A DNA stretch of 64,000 nucleotides from Marinobacterium sp. (GTDB lineage: Bacteria > Pseudomonadota > Gammaproteobacteria > Pseudomonadales > Balneatricaceae), in NCBI GenBank assembly GCA_030602245.1, contig JAUWAC010000005.1:98199-162198 (forward strand). The letters are read 5' to 3'. This document shows, piece after piece, positions 29,014 to 41,706 of this stretch (its first letter is position 1; the number at the start of each line of letters is the position of its first letter). The position numbers and the translations under genes were made by a program. The notes beneath the pieces were generated by a model, which was given only the letters and a program-made list of their open reading frames with translations, made no database searches and was not told the DNA's origin.

Positions 29014-29550
29014 ATGCGTCGAGTACTGCTGTTCCTGCCATTGGCAATTTTCCTCGGACTGGGCTTTTTCCTGTGGCGCGGTCTGTCGATCGATCCGACC
29101 GAACTGCCATCGGCACGTCTGAACCAACCGTTTCCGGCGTTCGAGCTGGCGTCGCTGACCGAGCCCGATCGCATCCTGACCGAGCAGGATCTCAAGGGCG
29201 CGCCGGCGCTGGTGAATGTCTGGGCGACCTGGTGCCCGACCTGCAAGGAAGAACACGCCTACCTGAACCAGCTGGCGCGGGAAGGGGTAACCATCTACGG
29301 CATCAACTACAAGGACGAACCGGTCAAGGCGCGCGCCTGGCTGGATCGTTATCTGGATCCGTACGTGGCCTCCGTCGTTGACGAGGAGGGTCGGCTGGGG
29401 CTGGATCTGGGGGTTTACGGGGCACCGGAAACCTATGTCATTGATGCCGATGGCGTGATCCGCTATCGCCACGTCGGTGCCGTCGATGCGCGGGTCTGGC
29501 AGGATCTGAAGGCGGTCATGGACGCGATCGCCACGGGAGACCGCTCATGA
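29014..29550 (+). CDS. ccmG: Thiol:disulfide interchange protein CcmG (DsbE)
   Basis: Periplasmic membrane-tethered thioredoxin-like protein of 178 residues that reduces apocytochrome c or CcmH. One N-terminal helix, then the active site WATWCPTCKEE; the characteristic GVYGAPETYVIDADGVI follows. Start ATG with AAGGATAGAGAG upstream. Its stop overlaps ccmH. Confidence 0.95.
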   Translation: MRRVLLFLPLAIFLGLGFFLWRGLSIDPTELPSARLNQPFPAFELASLTEPDRILTEQDLKGAPALVNVWATWCPTCKEEHAYLNQLAREGVTIYGINYKDEPVKARAWLDRYLDPYVASVVDEEGRLGLDLGVYGAPETYVIDADGVIRYRHVGAVDARVWQDLKAVMDAIATGDRS

Positions 29551-30017
29551 AACACCTGCTGTTGAGTCTGTTGCTGCTGTGGCCGCTGTCGGTGACGGCG
29601 GCGATCGATGCCTACGAGTTCAGCGATCCGGTCACGGAGGCGCGGTTTCAGGAGCTGACCGCCGAGCTGCGCTGTCCCAAGTGCCAGAACAACAATATTG
29701 CCGACTCCAATTCGCCGATCGCATCGGACCTGCGGCGCGAGGTCTATCTGATGCTGGAAGCCGGGGCCACCGATCAGGAAGTGGTCAACTTCATGGTCGA
29801 TCGCTACGGCGAGTTCGTGCTCTACCGGCCGCGTGTCAACGAGATGACCTGGCTGCTCTGGTACGGGCCGTTCGGGCTGCTGGCGGTCGGCTTGGTGGTC
29901 GTGCTGCTGGTCAGCCGCAACCGTCGCCGTCGCCAGAGCGCAGGCCCGCAGCGCGAGCTGGATGCGCGCGAACGCGAACGACTGAACAAGCTGCTGCAAC
30001 AGGATAAAGACACATGA
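29547..30017 (+). CDS. ccmH: Cytochrome c maturation protein CcmH
   Basis: 156 residues: cleavable signal (MKHLLLSLLLLWPLSVTAA), a three-helix bundle with the redox motif LRCPKCQNNNI, and a C-terminal membrane helix (MTWLLWYGPFGLLAVGLVVVLLV). Handles apocytochrome c disulfides with CcmG. Split CcmH/CcmI arrangement, as in Pseudomonas. Overlaps ccmG and ccmI by 4 bases each. Confidence 0.95.
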   Translation: MKHLLLSLLLLWPLSVTAAIDAYEFSDPVTEARFQELTAELRCPKCQNNNIADSNSPIASDLRREVYLMLEAGATDQEVVNFMVDRYGEFVLYRPRVNEMTWLLWYGPFGLLAVGLVVVLLVSRNRRRRQSAGPQRELDARERERLNKLLQQDKDT

Positions 30018-31243
30018 TGGCACTCTGGGGCGCGATTGCGCTGCTCACCCTGATCGCCGTGGCCGTGGTGTTTCTGCCGCTGCTGCGGGCCGGTCGTCTG
30101 GCCCGTCGCGACGAGGCAGAAGATCGCCAGCATCAGAACATCGACATCTATCGCGAGCGCCTTGCCGAGCTCGAAAGCGAGCGCGCGTCGGGCACGCTCG
30201 ACGATGACAACTTCGAGGTGCTCAAACTCGAGCTGGAACGCAACCTGCTGATCGATGCGGAAGACAACCGTACGCCGGTGCTGAAGGCCGTGCGTCCGGG
30301 CGCCGCGCAGCTGACCACGGTGGTACTGCTGGCACTGCTGATCCCGGTCGCGGCCATCGGTCTCTACGACCGGATCGGGCGTGCCGATGATCTGGAGCGG
30401 GCGATGAATCCGCCGCAGATGCCGACGCTGGAGCAGGCGATCGCTGAACTCAAGCGTGAGCTTGAGGCCAACCCGGACAACGCCGAAGGCTGGTATCTGC
30501 TGGGCACCACCTACGTCAATCAGGGCCGCTTCGACGAGGGGCTTGACGCGTTCCGTCGTGTCGCCGAGATTCTGCCGCCGGAGGCGCCGCAGTACGCAGG
30601 GGTGCAGGGCCAGATCGCGCAGGCGCTGTACTTCCAGGCCGGCGGCATGACCGATCAGGTCCGCGCGCAGATCGAACATACACTGGCGCTGGATCCGAAC
30701 GACATGGCCGCGCTCGGTCTGCTCGGGATCGACGCCTACGAACAGGCCGACTATCGCGCGGCGATCGAGTACTGGAACCATGCGCTCGACAACGCCTCCG
30801 GTCAGGCGGCGCAGTCGCTGCGCGCTGGTATCGAGCAGGCCAAAGAACAGCTGATCGCGGCCGGTGAAGCGTTGCCGGATCTGCCGCAGGCCGCCGCTGC
30901 CAGTATCCGCGTCAGCATCACCCTCGCCGATGAGCTGAAAGCGCAAGTGTCACCGGATCAGACGCTGTTCGTCTATGCCCGTCCGGTCGGTGGTCGGATG
31001 CCGCTGGCCGCCGTGCGCCATCGCGTGGCGGACCTGCCGCTCGAGGTCGTACTGGATGACTCGCTGGCGATGATGCCGGGCGCGGAGCTGTCAAGCGTCG
31101 ACCGGGTCGAAGTGGGGGCGCGGATCAGCGCCACCGGTCAGGCGGCGGCTGCGCCGGGCGATCTGATCGGCAGCGTCGCACCGGTCGAGACGGCGACGCC
31201 GGGGCAGCGTGTGGAACTGGTGATCGACAGGGTAGTAGAGTAG
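30014..31243 (+). CDS. ccmI: Cytochrome c maturation TPR protein CcmI
   Basis: Apocytochrome chaperone of 409 residues. Two helices flank a cytoplasmic coiled coil (residues 1-20 and about 95-118), then periplasmic TPR repeats (PDNAEGWYLLGTTYVNQGRFDEGLDAF; DMAALGLLGIDAYEQADYRAAIEYW) and a C-terminal domain of about 110 residues. Last ccm gene; a 49-base gap without an obvious terminator leads to zipA. Two adjacent ATGs at the start overlap ccmH. Confidence 0.93.
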   Translation: MMALWGAIALLTLIAVAVVFLPLLRAGRLARRDEAEDRQHQNIDIYRERLAELESERASGTLDDDNFEVLKLELERNLLIDAEDNRTPVLKAVRPGAAQLTTVVLLALLIPVAAIGLYDRIGRADDLERAMNPPQMPTLEQAIAELKRELEANPDNAEGWYLLGTTYVNQGRFDEGLDAFRRVAEILPPEAPQYAGVQGQIAQALYFQAGGMTDQVRAQIEHTLALDPNDMAALGLLGIDAYEQADYRAAIEYWNHALDNASGQAAQSLRAGIEQAKEQLIAAGEALPDLPQAAAASIRVSITLADELKAQVSPDQTLFVYARPVGGRMPLAAVRHRVADLPLEVVLDDSLAMMPGAELSSVDRVEVGARISATGQAAAAPGDLIGSVAPVETATPGQRVELVIDRVVE

Positions 31244-31292
31244 GCTGTCGAACTAAGAACAATCGGGTAGCGGGTAGGAATAGAGCGTCATC

Positions 31293-35107
<3,815 letters not shown>

Positions 35108-35110
35108 GCG

Positions 35111-35323
35111 ATGATCGTGCCCTGGCAACAGCTGTCGGCGGATGCCCTGCGCGGGTTGATCGAAGAATTCGTGACCCGCGACGGCACCGACTACGGCGAG
35201 GTGGAAGTGCCGCTTGCGCAGCGCGTCGAGCAGGTGATGGCGCGGCTGCGCCGCGGCGAGGCACAGATCCTGTTCAGTGAAAGTACAGGCGAGTGTTCTA
35301 TAGTGCCAAGCGAACAGCTCTAA
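35111..35323 (+). CDS. YheU-like UPF0270 family protein
   Basis: Small acidic soluble protein of 70 residues. MIVPWQQLSADALRGLIEEFVTRDGTDYG matches the YheU/UPF0270 family, found in many gammaproteobacteria and without known function. Starts 3 bases after the ligA stop and probably cotranscribed with it. Confidence 0.85.
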   Translation: MIVPWQQLSADALRGLIEEFVTRDGTDYGEVEVPLAQRVEQVMARLRRGEAQILFSESTGECSIVPSEQL

Positions 35324-35334
35324 ACGGTATTGTC

Positions 35335-36042
35335 ATGGAACAACTCGATCAGATCACCAGCCTTATCGCGCTCTCCATGGGCGTTGCCTGGGCCAGCGGT
35401 ATCAACCTGTATGCCACCGTACTGATGCTGGGCGTGCTGGCCAACATGGGCCATATCACGTTGCCGCCGGGGCTCGAAATCGTCAGCGACCCGTTGGTAT
35501 TGATGGCGGCCGGGCTGATGTACTGCGTCGAGTTCTTTGCCGATAAGGTGCCCGGCGTCGATACTGGCTGGGACACGCTGCACACCTTCGTGCGTATCCC
35601 GGCCGGTGCGGCACTGGCGGCCGGGGCTGTGGGGGACATTTCGCCGGCGGTGGGGCTGGCCGCTGCGCTGGTGGGCGGCTCACTGGCCGCCGGCAGTCAT
35701 GGTCTCAAGGCCGGCGGGCGGGTGATGATCAATACATCGCCGGAGCCGGTCACCAACTGGACCGCCTCGATCAGTGAGGATCTGATCGTCATCGGTGGTC
35801 TCTGGACCGCGCTTAACCATCCCGGGTGGTTCCTCGGCGCGCTGATCCTGTTCATCCTGCTGCTGATCTGGCTGCTGCCCAAAATCTGGCGCGGTATCAA
35901 GCGCGTATCTGGCTTTCTTGCGCGTCTGTTTGGCGGTGGTGGTCAGACGCAGGCAACCGCGTCAGCCAATACCCCTGCCGAGGTTTCAGGCACGGCGCAA
36001 TCCGGCGCACCCGAACTGCCGCCGCCCGGGCGGCGGTCATAG
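35335..36042 (+). CDS. DUF4126 membrane protein
   Basis: 235 residues with about five hydrophobic helices (ITSLIALSMGVAWASGINLYATVLMLGVLANM; AGAALAAGAVGDISPAVGLAAALVGGSLAAGSHGLKAG; FLGALILFILLLIWLLPKIW) and a Pro/Ala/Thr tail. The glycine-rich middle is the family signature. Function unknown. ATG 35335 is chosen; an in-frame ATG at 35293 would overlap the previous gene by 31 bases and lacks support. Convergent with the CBS gene. Confidence 0.78.
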   Translation: MEQLDQITSLIALSMGVAWASGINLYATVLMLGVLANMGHITLPPGLEIVSDPLVLMAAGLMYCVEFFADKVPGVDTGWDTLHTFVRIPAGAALAAGAVGDISPAVGLAAALVGGSLAAGSHGLKAGGRVMINTSPEPVTNWTASISEDLIVIGGLWTALNHPGWFLGALILFILLLIWLLPKIWRGIKRVSGFLARLFGGGGQTQATASANTPAEVSGTAQSGAPELPPPGRRS

Positions 36043-36078
36043 TGCGGTCACGGCTTCACTGATTGCGGGCGTCGCCGC

Positions 36079-36750
36079 TCAGGCCCAGCTTTCCACGCGC
36101 GCATTGTTGATCAACAGGCGCAGCAGGTCTGAGCGGGTGATGATGCCGACCAGATGTTCGTCGGCATCGACCACCGGGATCGCGCGGATCGGATAATTGA
36201 CGAACGTGTTGGCCAGCACTGACAGCTCGGTGTCGAGGGCGGCGACGACGATCTGTTGCTGATAGGCCTCGCTGACCGGCAGCATGGAGTCTTCGCCGTG
36301 GGGCAGGATGTCGGTCTCGGAGATCAGCCCCAGCGGGCGGCGCTCGTCATCGGTAATCACCAGGTGGTGGACGCCGTGCTCGCGCATCAGATTGGCGGCA
36401 CTGCGCAGCGTGGCCTGCAGCGTTGTCGTGTATACCGGTGCGACCAGCAACTGCTGCGCGGTAAGGCCGCGCTTGCGCCGTTCCGGGCCGCTGAAGCGGC
36501 TGACGGATTCATAGGTGGTGGGGCTGTCCGGGTTATCCGGTGCCGAAGGCAGACGGCGGCGCGCGTGCTGACGCTCGGCGTTGACGAAGGCCTGTTCCAG
36601 CGCGTGCGCTTCATCGCGCGCGATATCGTCGCTGCCCGGCAGTGATGCGGAGCGGCGAGGCTCGGTCAGCTCATCCACTCCCCGTGGCTTGAACAGCGCC
36701 GATACCGGGGTCTTGATGGGGTAACCCTGATCGTAGACGACAAGTGCCAT
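36079..36750 (-). CDS. CBS-domain protein
   Basis: 223 residues. Residues 1-95 are polar and probably partly disordered; about 96-220 form a CBS pair (LLVAPVYTTTLQATLRSAANLMREHGVHHLVITDDERRPLGLISETDIL; LANTFVNYPIRAIPVVDADEHLVGIITRSDLLRLLI) that should bind an adenine nucleotide. No output domain is seen, so it acts alone or on a partner. Last gene of the galU-pgi-ugd-like-mnmC minus-strand run, 53 bases after mnmC. Confidence 0.8.
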   Translation of the reverse strand: MALVVYDQGYPIKTPVSALFKPRGVDELTEPRRSASLPGSDDIARDEAHALEQAFVNAERQHARRRLPSAPDNPDSPTTYESVSRFSGPERRKRGLTAQQLLVAPVYTTTLQATLRSAANLMREHGVHHLVITDDERRPLGLISETDILPHGEDSMLPVSEAYQQQIVVAALDTELSVLANTFVNYPIRAIPVVDADEHLVGIITRSDLLRLLINNARVESWA

Positions 36751-36803
36751 GACGCCTCCTCCCGTTCACCGCCCGCAGGACCACTGTCCCCGGGCCTTCA
36801 TCT

Positions 36804-38774
36804 CTATATCGACCGCTTGATCAGTCCCTTGATCAGAAACCGCACCGGATTCAGCGCTTCCGCCACGTCGCGGGGCAGCGGCAGCGGTGTATTTTCGATT
36901 TGTGACAGCAACAGTTCCGCACTGATTGGACAACTGATCAGCCCTTTCGATCCATGGCCGGTATTGACGAACAGCCCGGGCAGGTGCTGCATCTGTGCCT
37001 CGAACGCCCAGTTGGCGTCCTTGCTCAGACGGGCGAAGTGGCGCAGTACCCAGTCGGCATCCGGTGCCGGGCCGACAATCGGCAGGTAGTCCGGCGTGGT
37101 CGCACGAAAGGCGGCGCGGCCCTCGCGCGGCTGCCGGCGCAGACTGGCAGCGAGCTGCGGCAGTGCCCGCTCCAGCAGATCGAGGTTTTCCTCGTGCTCG
37201 TGTTCCCGCACGTCGAGGCGGTCATCGCGCAGGCGGAAGGTGGCCCCGAAGCAGTATTTCCCCTCCTGCGGCGGCGAGACATAACCCTCGCCACAGACCA
37301 CGGTGTTCAGCGTCGGCGTATCGGGGCTGACGCTGGCGCGGGTGGTCTGGCCGCGGATCGGCTTCAGCGGCAGATGCGCAAGCGGTGCGAGCTGGCCGGC
37401 CCGTTCCGCGCTGCAGACCACAACCACCGGCGCGCAAAATACACCGCCGTTGATCCGCCATTGGCGCTGTTCGCGGTCGTATTCGAGCGTCTCGACCGTC
37501 GTATCGTAGTGACAGCGGATCGACGGGGCGGCCAGCAGTGTCGCACAGACCCGTGGCGGGCAGGCCCAGCCCCCGTGCGGGAACAACAGACCGCCGGCAC
37601 CGGTCGCGGTGCCGGCGCGGGCACTGGCCTCGGCCTGGCTCAACGGCTGCACCAGACTATCGGGGTAGAGTCCGGTGTCGAGCAGCTGTTGCTGATGACG
37701 CGCCGCTTTGGCATCCAGCGCCAGACTGATCAGACCGCAGATATCACCGCTGGCGCTGTCCTGTGCCTGCAGGGTGCGGATCAGCGCCGCGCTGTAATGC
37801 AGCCCGGCCAGATGCAGTCGGCTTTGCTGGGTCGGCTGGGTCGGCAGCTTGATATAGAGCGCGCCCTGGGCATTGCCGGAGCCCGCCTGAGCCGGACCTG
37901 CATGCTGCTCCAGAACCTCAACCTGCCAGCCGTTACGGGCCAGCGCGGCCGCGGTCGTGGCACCGGCAAGGCCCGCCCCGATGACGATGGCCCGGCGTTT
38001 GGCCGGTTGCTCGCCGGGGCGCAGCAGCCAGGGTTTACTGGCCGCGGCGGTGTAACCGGACTGGAAGGTGCCGGTCAGCATCTCACGCTTGCGTCCGAAC
38101 CCGGGGCGCTTGGCGATCGCAAAGCCGACCTGAGTCAGCCCCCGGCGCACGACACCGGCAGCGGTGAAGGTGGCGAAGGTAGTGCCCGGCCCGCTGTGGT
38201 CGGCAATACCTGCAAACAGCGCTTCGCTCCACATCTGCGGGTTGCGGGACGGCGCGAAACCGTCGAGGAACCAGGCGTCGGCGCGGGCATCGATCCGCGC
38301 CAGCATTTCGGCGGCATCGCCCAGTGCCAGTGTCAGGCGAATACGCCCATCATCGAACAGCAGTGTGTAGAGTCCCTGCATCGGCACCGGCCACTGCGCC
38401 AGCAGTGCCCGGGTGGCGCCGGACCACTGTGGCCAGTGGGCGAGCGCGCGGGCCAGATCATCCTGTGTCAGTGGGTGTTTCTCGAACGAGATGTAATGCA
38501 GGCGCGCACCGGCGGGCGCGGTGCGCAACCAGAGATCACGCGCGCAGAGGAAGTTGAGGCCGGTGCCGAAGCCGGTTTCGATCAGCGTGAAACGGGCATC
38601 TTCGGGGAGATTCTGCCAGCGCTCCGGCAGGTCGTTACCGACCAGAAACACGTGCTCGGTTTCGGCGATGCCACCGGCCTGATTGAAGTAGATATCCTGA
38701 AACGCGCGCGAGCGAGGGACATCGTGCTGCCACTCGAGCTCCGCGGGCGTCAGCGTCTGATCGGTCGTGCTCAT
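36804..38774 (-). CDS. mnmC: Bifunctional tRNA mnm5s2U biosynthesis protein MnmC
   Basis: Completes 5-methylaminomethyl-2-thiouridine at the wobble base of several tRNAs. 656 residues: N-terminal SAM methyltransferase (TLIETGFGTGLNFLCARDLW; WFLDGFAPSRNPQMWSEALF), C-terminal FAD oxidoreductase with GxGxxG in AIVIGAGLAGATTAAALARNGW (about 262-283) and the DAO tail (GFGSKGL-like GHGSKGLISCPISAELL). Start overlaps the stop of the dehydrogenase-like gene (TGATG), an odd partner for a tRNA enzyme. Confidence 0.94.
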   Translation of the reverse strand: MSTTDQTLTPAELEWQHDVPRSRAFQDIYFNQAGGIAETEHVFLVGNDLPERWQNLPEDARFTLIETGFGTGLNFLCARDLWLRTAPAGARLHYISFEKHPLTQDDLARALAHWPQWSGATRALLAQWPVPMQGLYTLLFDDGRIRLTLALGDAAEMLARIDARADAWFLDGFAPSRNPQMWSEALFAGIADHSGPGTTFATFTAAGVVRRGLTQVGFAIAKRPGFGRKREMLTGTFQSGYTAAASKPWLLRPGEQPAKRRAIVIGAGLAGATTAAALARNGWQVEVLEQHAGPAQAGSGNAQGALYIKLPTQPTQQSRLHLAGLHYSAALIRTLQAQDSASGDICGLISLALDAKAARHQQQLLDTGLYPDSLVQPLSQAEASARAGTATGAGGLLFPHGGWACPPRVCATLLAAPSIRCHYDTTVETLEYDREQRQWRINGGVFCAPVVVVCSAERAGQLAPLAHLPLKPIRGQTTRASVSPDTPTLNTVVCGEGYVSPPQEGKYCFGATFRLRDDRLDVREHEHEENLDLLERALPQLAASLRRQPREGRAAFRATTPDYLPIVGPAPDADWVLRHFARLSKDANWAFEAQMQHLPGLFVNTGHGSKGLISCPISAELLLSQIENTPLPLPRDVAEALNPVRFLIKGLIKRSI

Positions 38775-40036
38775 CAGTGGCTGTTGCGCCCCACGCCGTA
38801 GTACGTAAAGCCGAGGTCGTGCAACAGCTGCGGGTCATACACGTTACGACCGTCGACGATCACCGGTTCGCGCATCAGCCGGTGCAGCTCGGTGTAGTTT
38901 GGCGACCAGTAGTCGGGCCAGGCGGTGAGCAGCAGCAGGGCATCGGCCCCGTCGACCGCATCATAGGGGGCGTCGCAGTACACCAGTTGCGGCTGCTCGC
39001 CGTAGATCGCGCGAAACTCCTGCTGCGCCTCCGGGTCGTGCAGCTGCACGGTCGCGCCCTGCGCCAGCAGGGCATCGACGATGCGCAGGCTCGGTGCGCT
39101 TTCCACCGTGGCCACGCCGGGCTTGAAGGCGAGTCCCCAGATCGCGATGCGCTTGTCGCGCAGCTCACAGTGGTAGTGCTGCCACAGCTTGCGGAACGGC
39201 AGCTCCTTGTGATGCTCGTTCTGCTCCAGCACCGTTTCGAGCAGGCGCGAACCGCGGGTCTGGCTCAGCAGGCCCGCCAGACCTTCGATGTACTGCGTGA
39301 AGTGGTGGCCGCCGAAGCCGCAGCCCGGGGACAGGTAGTGCGGACCGACACGTGGGTCGGTGCTCATGCCATCGCGTACCGTCTCGATATCGACACCGAC
39401 ATGGTCGGCCAGCATCGCCAGTTCATTGATATACCCCAGTCGCAGCGCCAGCATGCCGGTGATGGCGAACTTGGTGAACTCGGCCTCGCGCCGGCTCATC
39501 AGGCGGATTTCGGTGCCTTCGCGCGTAAACGGGCGCAGCAGTGCCGTCACGCCGACCCGGGCCGCTTCGTCCTCGCAGCCCAGCAGCAGGACGTCGGGGT
39601 GGGCAAACTGGCGCATCGCCTGACCGCCCTGCAGCATGTCGGGCAGGTAGACCAGATGCTGGCCCAGCGCGGTGTCGAGACGCGCCTGCAGCGCATCGCT
39701 GGCGCCGGTGCCGAGGTTGCTCTGGCTGACGACCAGCACGTTGCGACGCCCGCTGGCGGCGATGCGGGCGACGATTTCGCTGGCGCTGTCCAGCTCGCCC
39801 GGTGCCACGGCCAGCCAGTGCACGTCGGCGCTGTAGGGATCGGCCAGATCGGCATCGACCATGCGGCCGCTGTCGATCGCCTGTTGCAGCCTGTCGAGCA
39901 GGCCGGGTTCGGCGCGGATGCTGCTCTGCATCGGTGTCAGTGCCGAGCCGGCCTTGATGATCTCATTACCGAACGTGGCGAGCTGAGCGCAGGCGATCCA
40001 GCCCGCCAGTTCCTCGCCCCAGATCGAGATTTTCAT
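38774..40036 (-). CDS. UDP-glucose 6-dehydrogenase-like protein with altered active site
   Basis: 420 residues over the full length of the UDP-glucose/GDP-mannose dehydrogenase family: N-terminal Rossmann, central helix, C-terminal UDP-binding domain (KRIAIWGLAFKPGVATVESAPSLRIVDALL). The canonical catalytic GGSCFPKD is here GGHHFTQY, so the nucleophilic Cys is H245, with Lys and Asp also lost (Q248, Y249). The K-x3-N pair is K189 with Thr at 193, and the N-terminal GxGYVG is GEELAG. As written it should not carry out the four-electron oxidation of UDP-glucose. It may bind a sugar nucleotide for regulation or have another reaction. Between pgi and mnmC in an apparent operon; the reading frame is intact, so it is not a decaying gene. 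Confidence 0.82.
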   Translation of the reverse strand: MKISIWGEELAGWIACAQLATFGNEIIKAGSALTPMQSSIRAEPGLLDRLQQAIDSGRMVDADLADPYSADVHWLAVAPGELDSASEIVARIAASGRRNVLVVSQSNLGTGASDALQARLDTALGQHLVYLPDMLQGGQAMRQFAHPDVLLLGCEDEAARVGVTALLRPFTREGTEIRLMSRREAEFTKFAITGMLALRLGYINELAMLADHVGVDIETVRDGMSTDPRVGPHYLSPGCGFGGHHFTQYIEGLAGLLSQTRGSRLLETVLEQNEHHKELPFRKLWQHYHCELRDKRIAIWGLAFKPGVATVESAPSLRIVDALLAQGATVQLHDPEAQQEFRAIYGEQPQLVYCDAPYDAVDGADALLLLTAWPDYWSPNYTELHRLMREPVIVDGRNVYDPQLLHDLGFTYYGVGRNSH

Positions 40037-40056
40037 GCGTTACTCCCCGCTTCCGG

Positions 40057-41688
40057 TCAGGTCCTGTCGCCGCGGGCGGCGATTCGTTCGAGCAGACCAC
40101 GGGTGGCGCAGTCAAAGTCGTGGTCGCAGGCGTTCTGTTCCAGCGCACCGAGCATTTCGGTGGCCATTTTCTTGCCCAGCTCCACGCCCCACTGGTCGAA
40201 CGGGTTGATCTGCCAGATCACCGCCTGGGTGTAGACCTTGTGTTCATACAGCGCGATCAGCTGGCCCAGTGAGTACGGGGTCAGCTCATCGAGCAGAATC
40301 ATGCTGCTGGGCTGGTTGCCGCGGTAGCGCTTCCACGGTGGCGCGGCGGCCGCCTGTTGCGGATCCAGCGCGTGATCACCGAGGGCCAGCACCCGGGCCT
40401 GGGCCAGACAGTTGGCCAGTGCCAGCCGGTGCTGTTCCTGCAGGTGGGGACTCTGATCGGTGTAACGGCGAATCGGCACGATGAAGTCACACATCACCGC
40501 TTCGGTCCCCTGGTGCAGCAACTGATAGAACGCATGCTGCGCGTTGGGGCCGATCTCGCCCCAGAGGACGGGACAGGTCCGCGTATCAACGCGGTTGCCG
40601 TCGAGGCGCACGCTTTTGCCGTTGCTCTCCATCTCCAGCTGCTCCAGATAGGCCGGCAGGTGCGCAAGGCGTCCGTCATAGGGCAGGATCGCGTTGGCGT
40701 GGATATCGAGCAGATTGATGTTCCAGATGCCGGTCAGGGCCAGCAGTACCGGCAGGTTGCGATCAAACTCCGCCTGCTGGAAATGACGGTCCATGCTGTG
40801 TGCGCCGGCCAGCAGCTGACGAAAACCGGCCATGCCGATCTGCACCGCGATCGGGAAACCGATCGCCGACCAGAGCGAGTAGCGCCCGCCGGTCCACTCC
40901 CAGAACAGCAGCTGGTTTTGCGTCGGGATCCCCCATTCGGAGGCCTTGTCGGGCTGTGCCGTGATGCCGATGAAGTGGTGGCGCAGTATGATCTCGCGTT
41001 CGAGGCCGCTGGCGTCCACCAGCCACTGACAGGCGGTGGCGGCATTGGCCAGGGTGTCGATCGTGGTGAACGACTTCGATGACAGCACGAACAGGGTCGT
41101 GGCCGGGTTCAGACGACTGAGCAGGCCCGACAGCTGACTGCCATCCATCGACGAGACGAAATGCAGTTCGATGCTGCGGGCGGCGTCCGGCTGGAACTCC
41201 TCCAGTGCGTGACAGGCCATCAGAGGGCCCAGATCGGATCCGCCGACGCCGATATTGACGACGGTATCGATCGCCTCACCGCTGAAGCCGCGCCACTGGC
41301 CGCTGTGCAGCGTGGCGATCAGCGTCTCCATCTTGTCCAGCGTGGCCTGTACCTCGGGAATCACATCCTCGCCGTCGACGAGCACGTGACCATCCGCGGG
41401 CGTGCGCAGCGCCGTATGCAGGGCGGCGCGCTGCTCGGTGTGGTTAACCCTGGCGCCGCCGATCAGCGCGTCGATGCCGTCGCGCAGGCCGCTGGCCTGT
41501 GCCAGTTCGACCAGCTGCTGCAGCACGTCCGGCGTAAAGCGTTGCCGGCTCAGATCGAGCAGCACGCCATCGTGTTCGAAGGACAGGGTGTCAAAGCGGG
41601 ATTCGTCGGCCAGCAGCTCGCTGAGGTGGGTATCCTGCAGCGAGTGGGCCGACTGGCGCAGGGCGCGCCAGCAACTGTCACGGCTCAT
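40057..41688 (-). CDS. pgi: Glucose-6-phosphate isomerase
   Basis: Interconverts glucose 6-phosphate and fructose 6-phosphate. 543 residues, normal for the family, with the signatures VNIGVGGSDLGPLMA, VLSSKSFTTIDTLANA and the late segment INPFDQWGVELGKKMA. Supplies fructose 6-phosphate for amino-sugar nucleotides and glucose 6-phosphate for GalU. ATG with AAGGAG upstream, 18 bases after galU. Confidence 0.96.
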   Translation of the reverse strand: MSRDSCWRALRQSAHSLQDTHLSELLADESRFDTLSFEHDGVLLDLSRQRFTPDVLQQLVELAQASGLRDGIDALIGGARVNHTEQRAALHTALRTPADGHVLVDGEDVIPEVQATLDKMETLIATLHSGQWRGFSGEAIDTVVNIGVGGSDLGPLMACHALEEFQPDAARSIELHFVSSMDGSQLSGLLSRLNPATTLFVLSSKSFTTIDTLANAATACQWLVDASGLEREIILRHHFIGITAQPDKASEWGIPTQNQLLFWEWTGGRYSLWSAIGFPIAVQIGMAGFRQLLAGAHSMDRHFQQAEFDRNLPVLLALTGIWNINLLDIHANAILPYDGRLAHLPAYLEQLEMESNGKSVRLDGNRVDTRTCPVLWGEIGPNAQHAFYQLLHQGTEAVMCDFIVPIRRYTDQSPHLQEQHRLALANCLAQARVLALGDHALDPQQAAAAPPWKRYRGNQPSSMILLDELTPYSLGQLIALYEHKVYTQAVIWQINPFDQWGVELGKKMATEMLGALEQNACDHDFDCATRGLLERIAARGDRT

Positions 41689-41706
41689 GCCAACTCCTTG
41701 GCCCGG

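Noticed and set aside
26946..29246. A 766-codon minus-strand frame opposite ccmF
   Set aside because: Long only because of high GC; Gln/Arg/His-rich and opposite an intact ccmF and ccmG.
36954..38801. A 615-codon plus-strand frame opposite mnmC
   Set aside because: Antisense of a full-length mnmC with clear motifs; no ribosome site.
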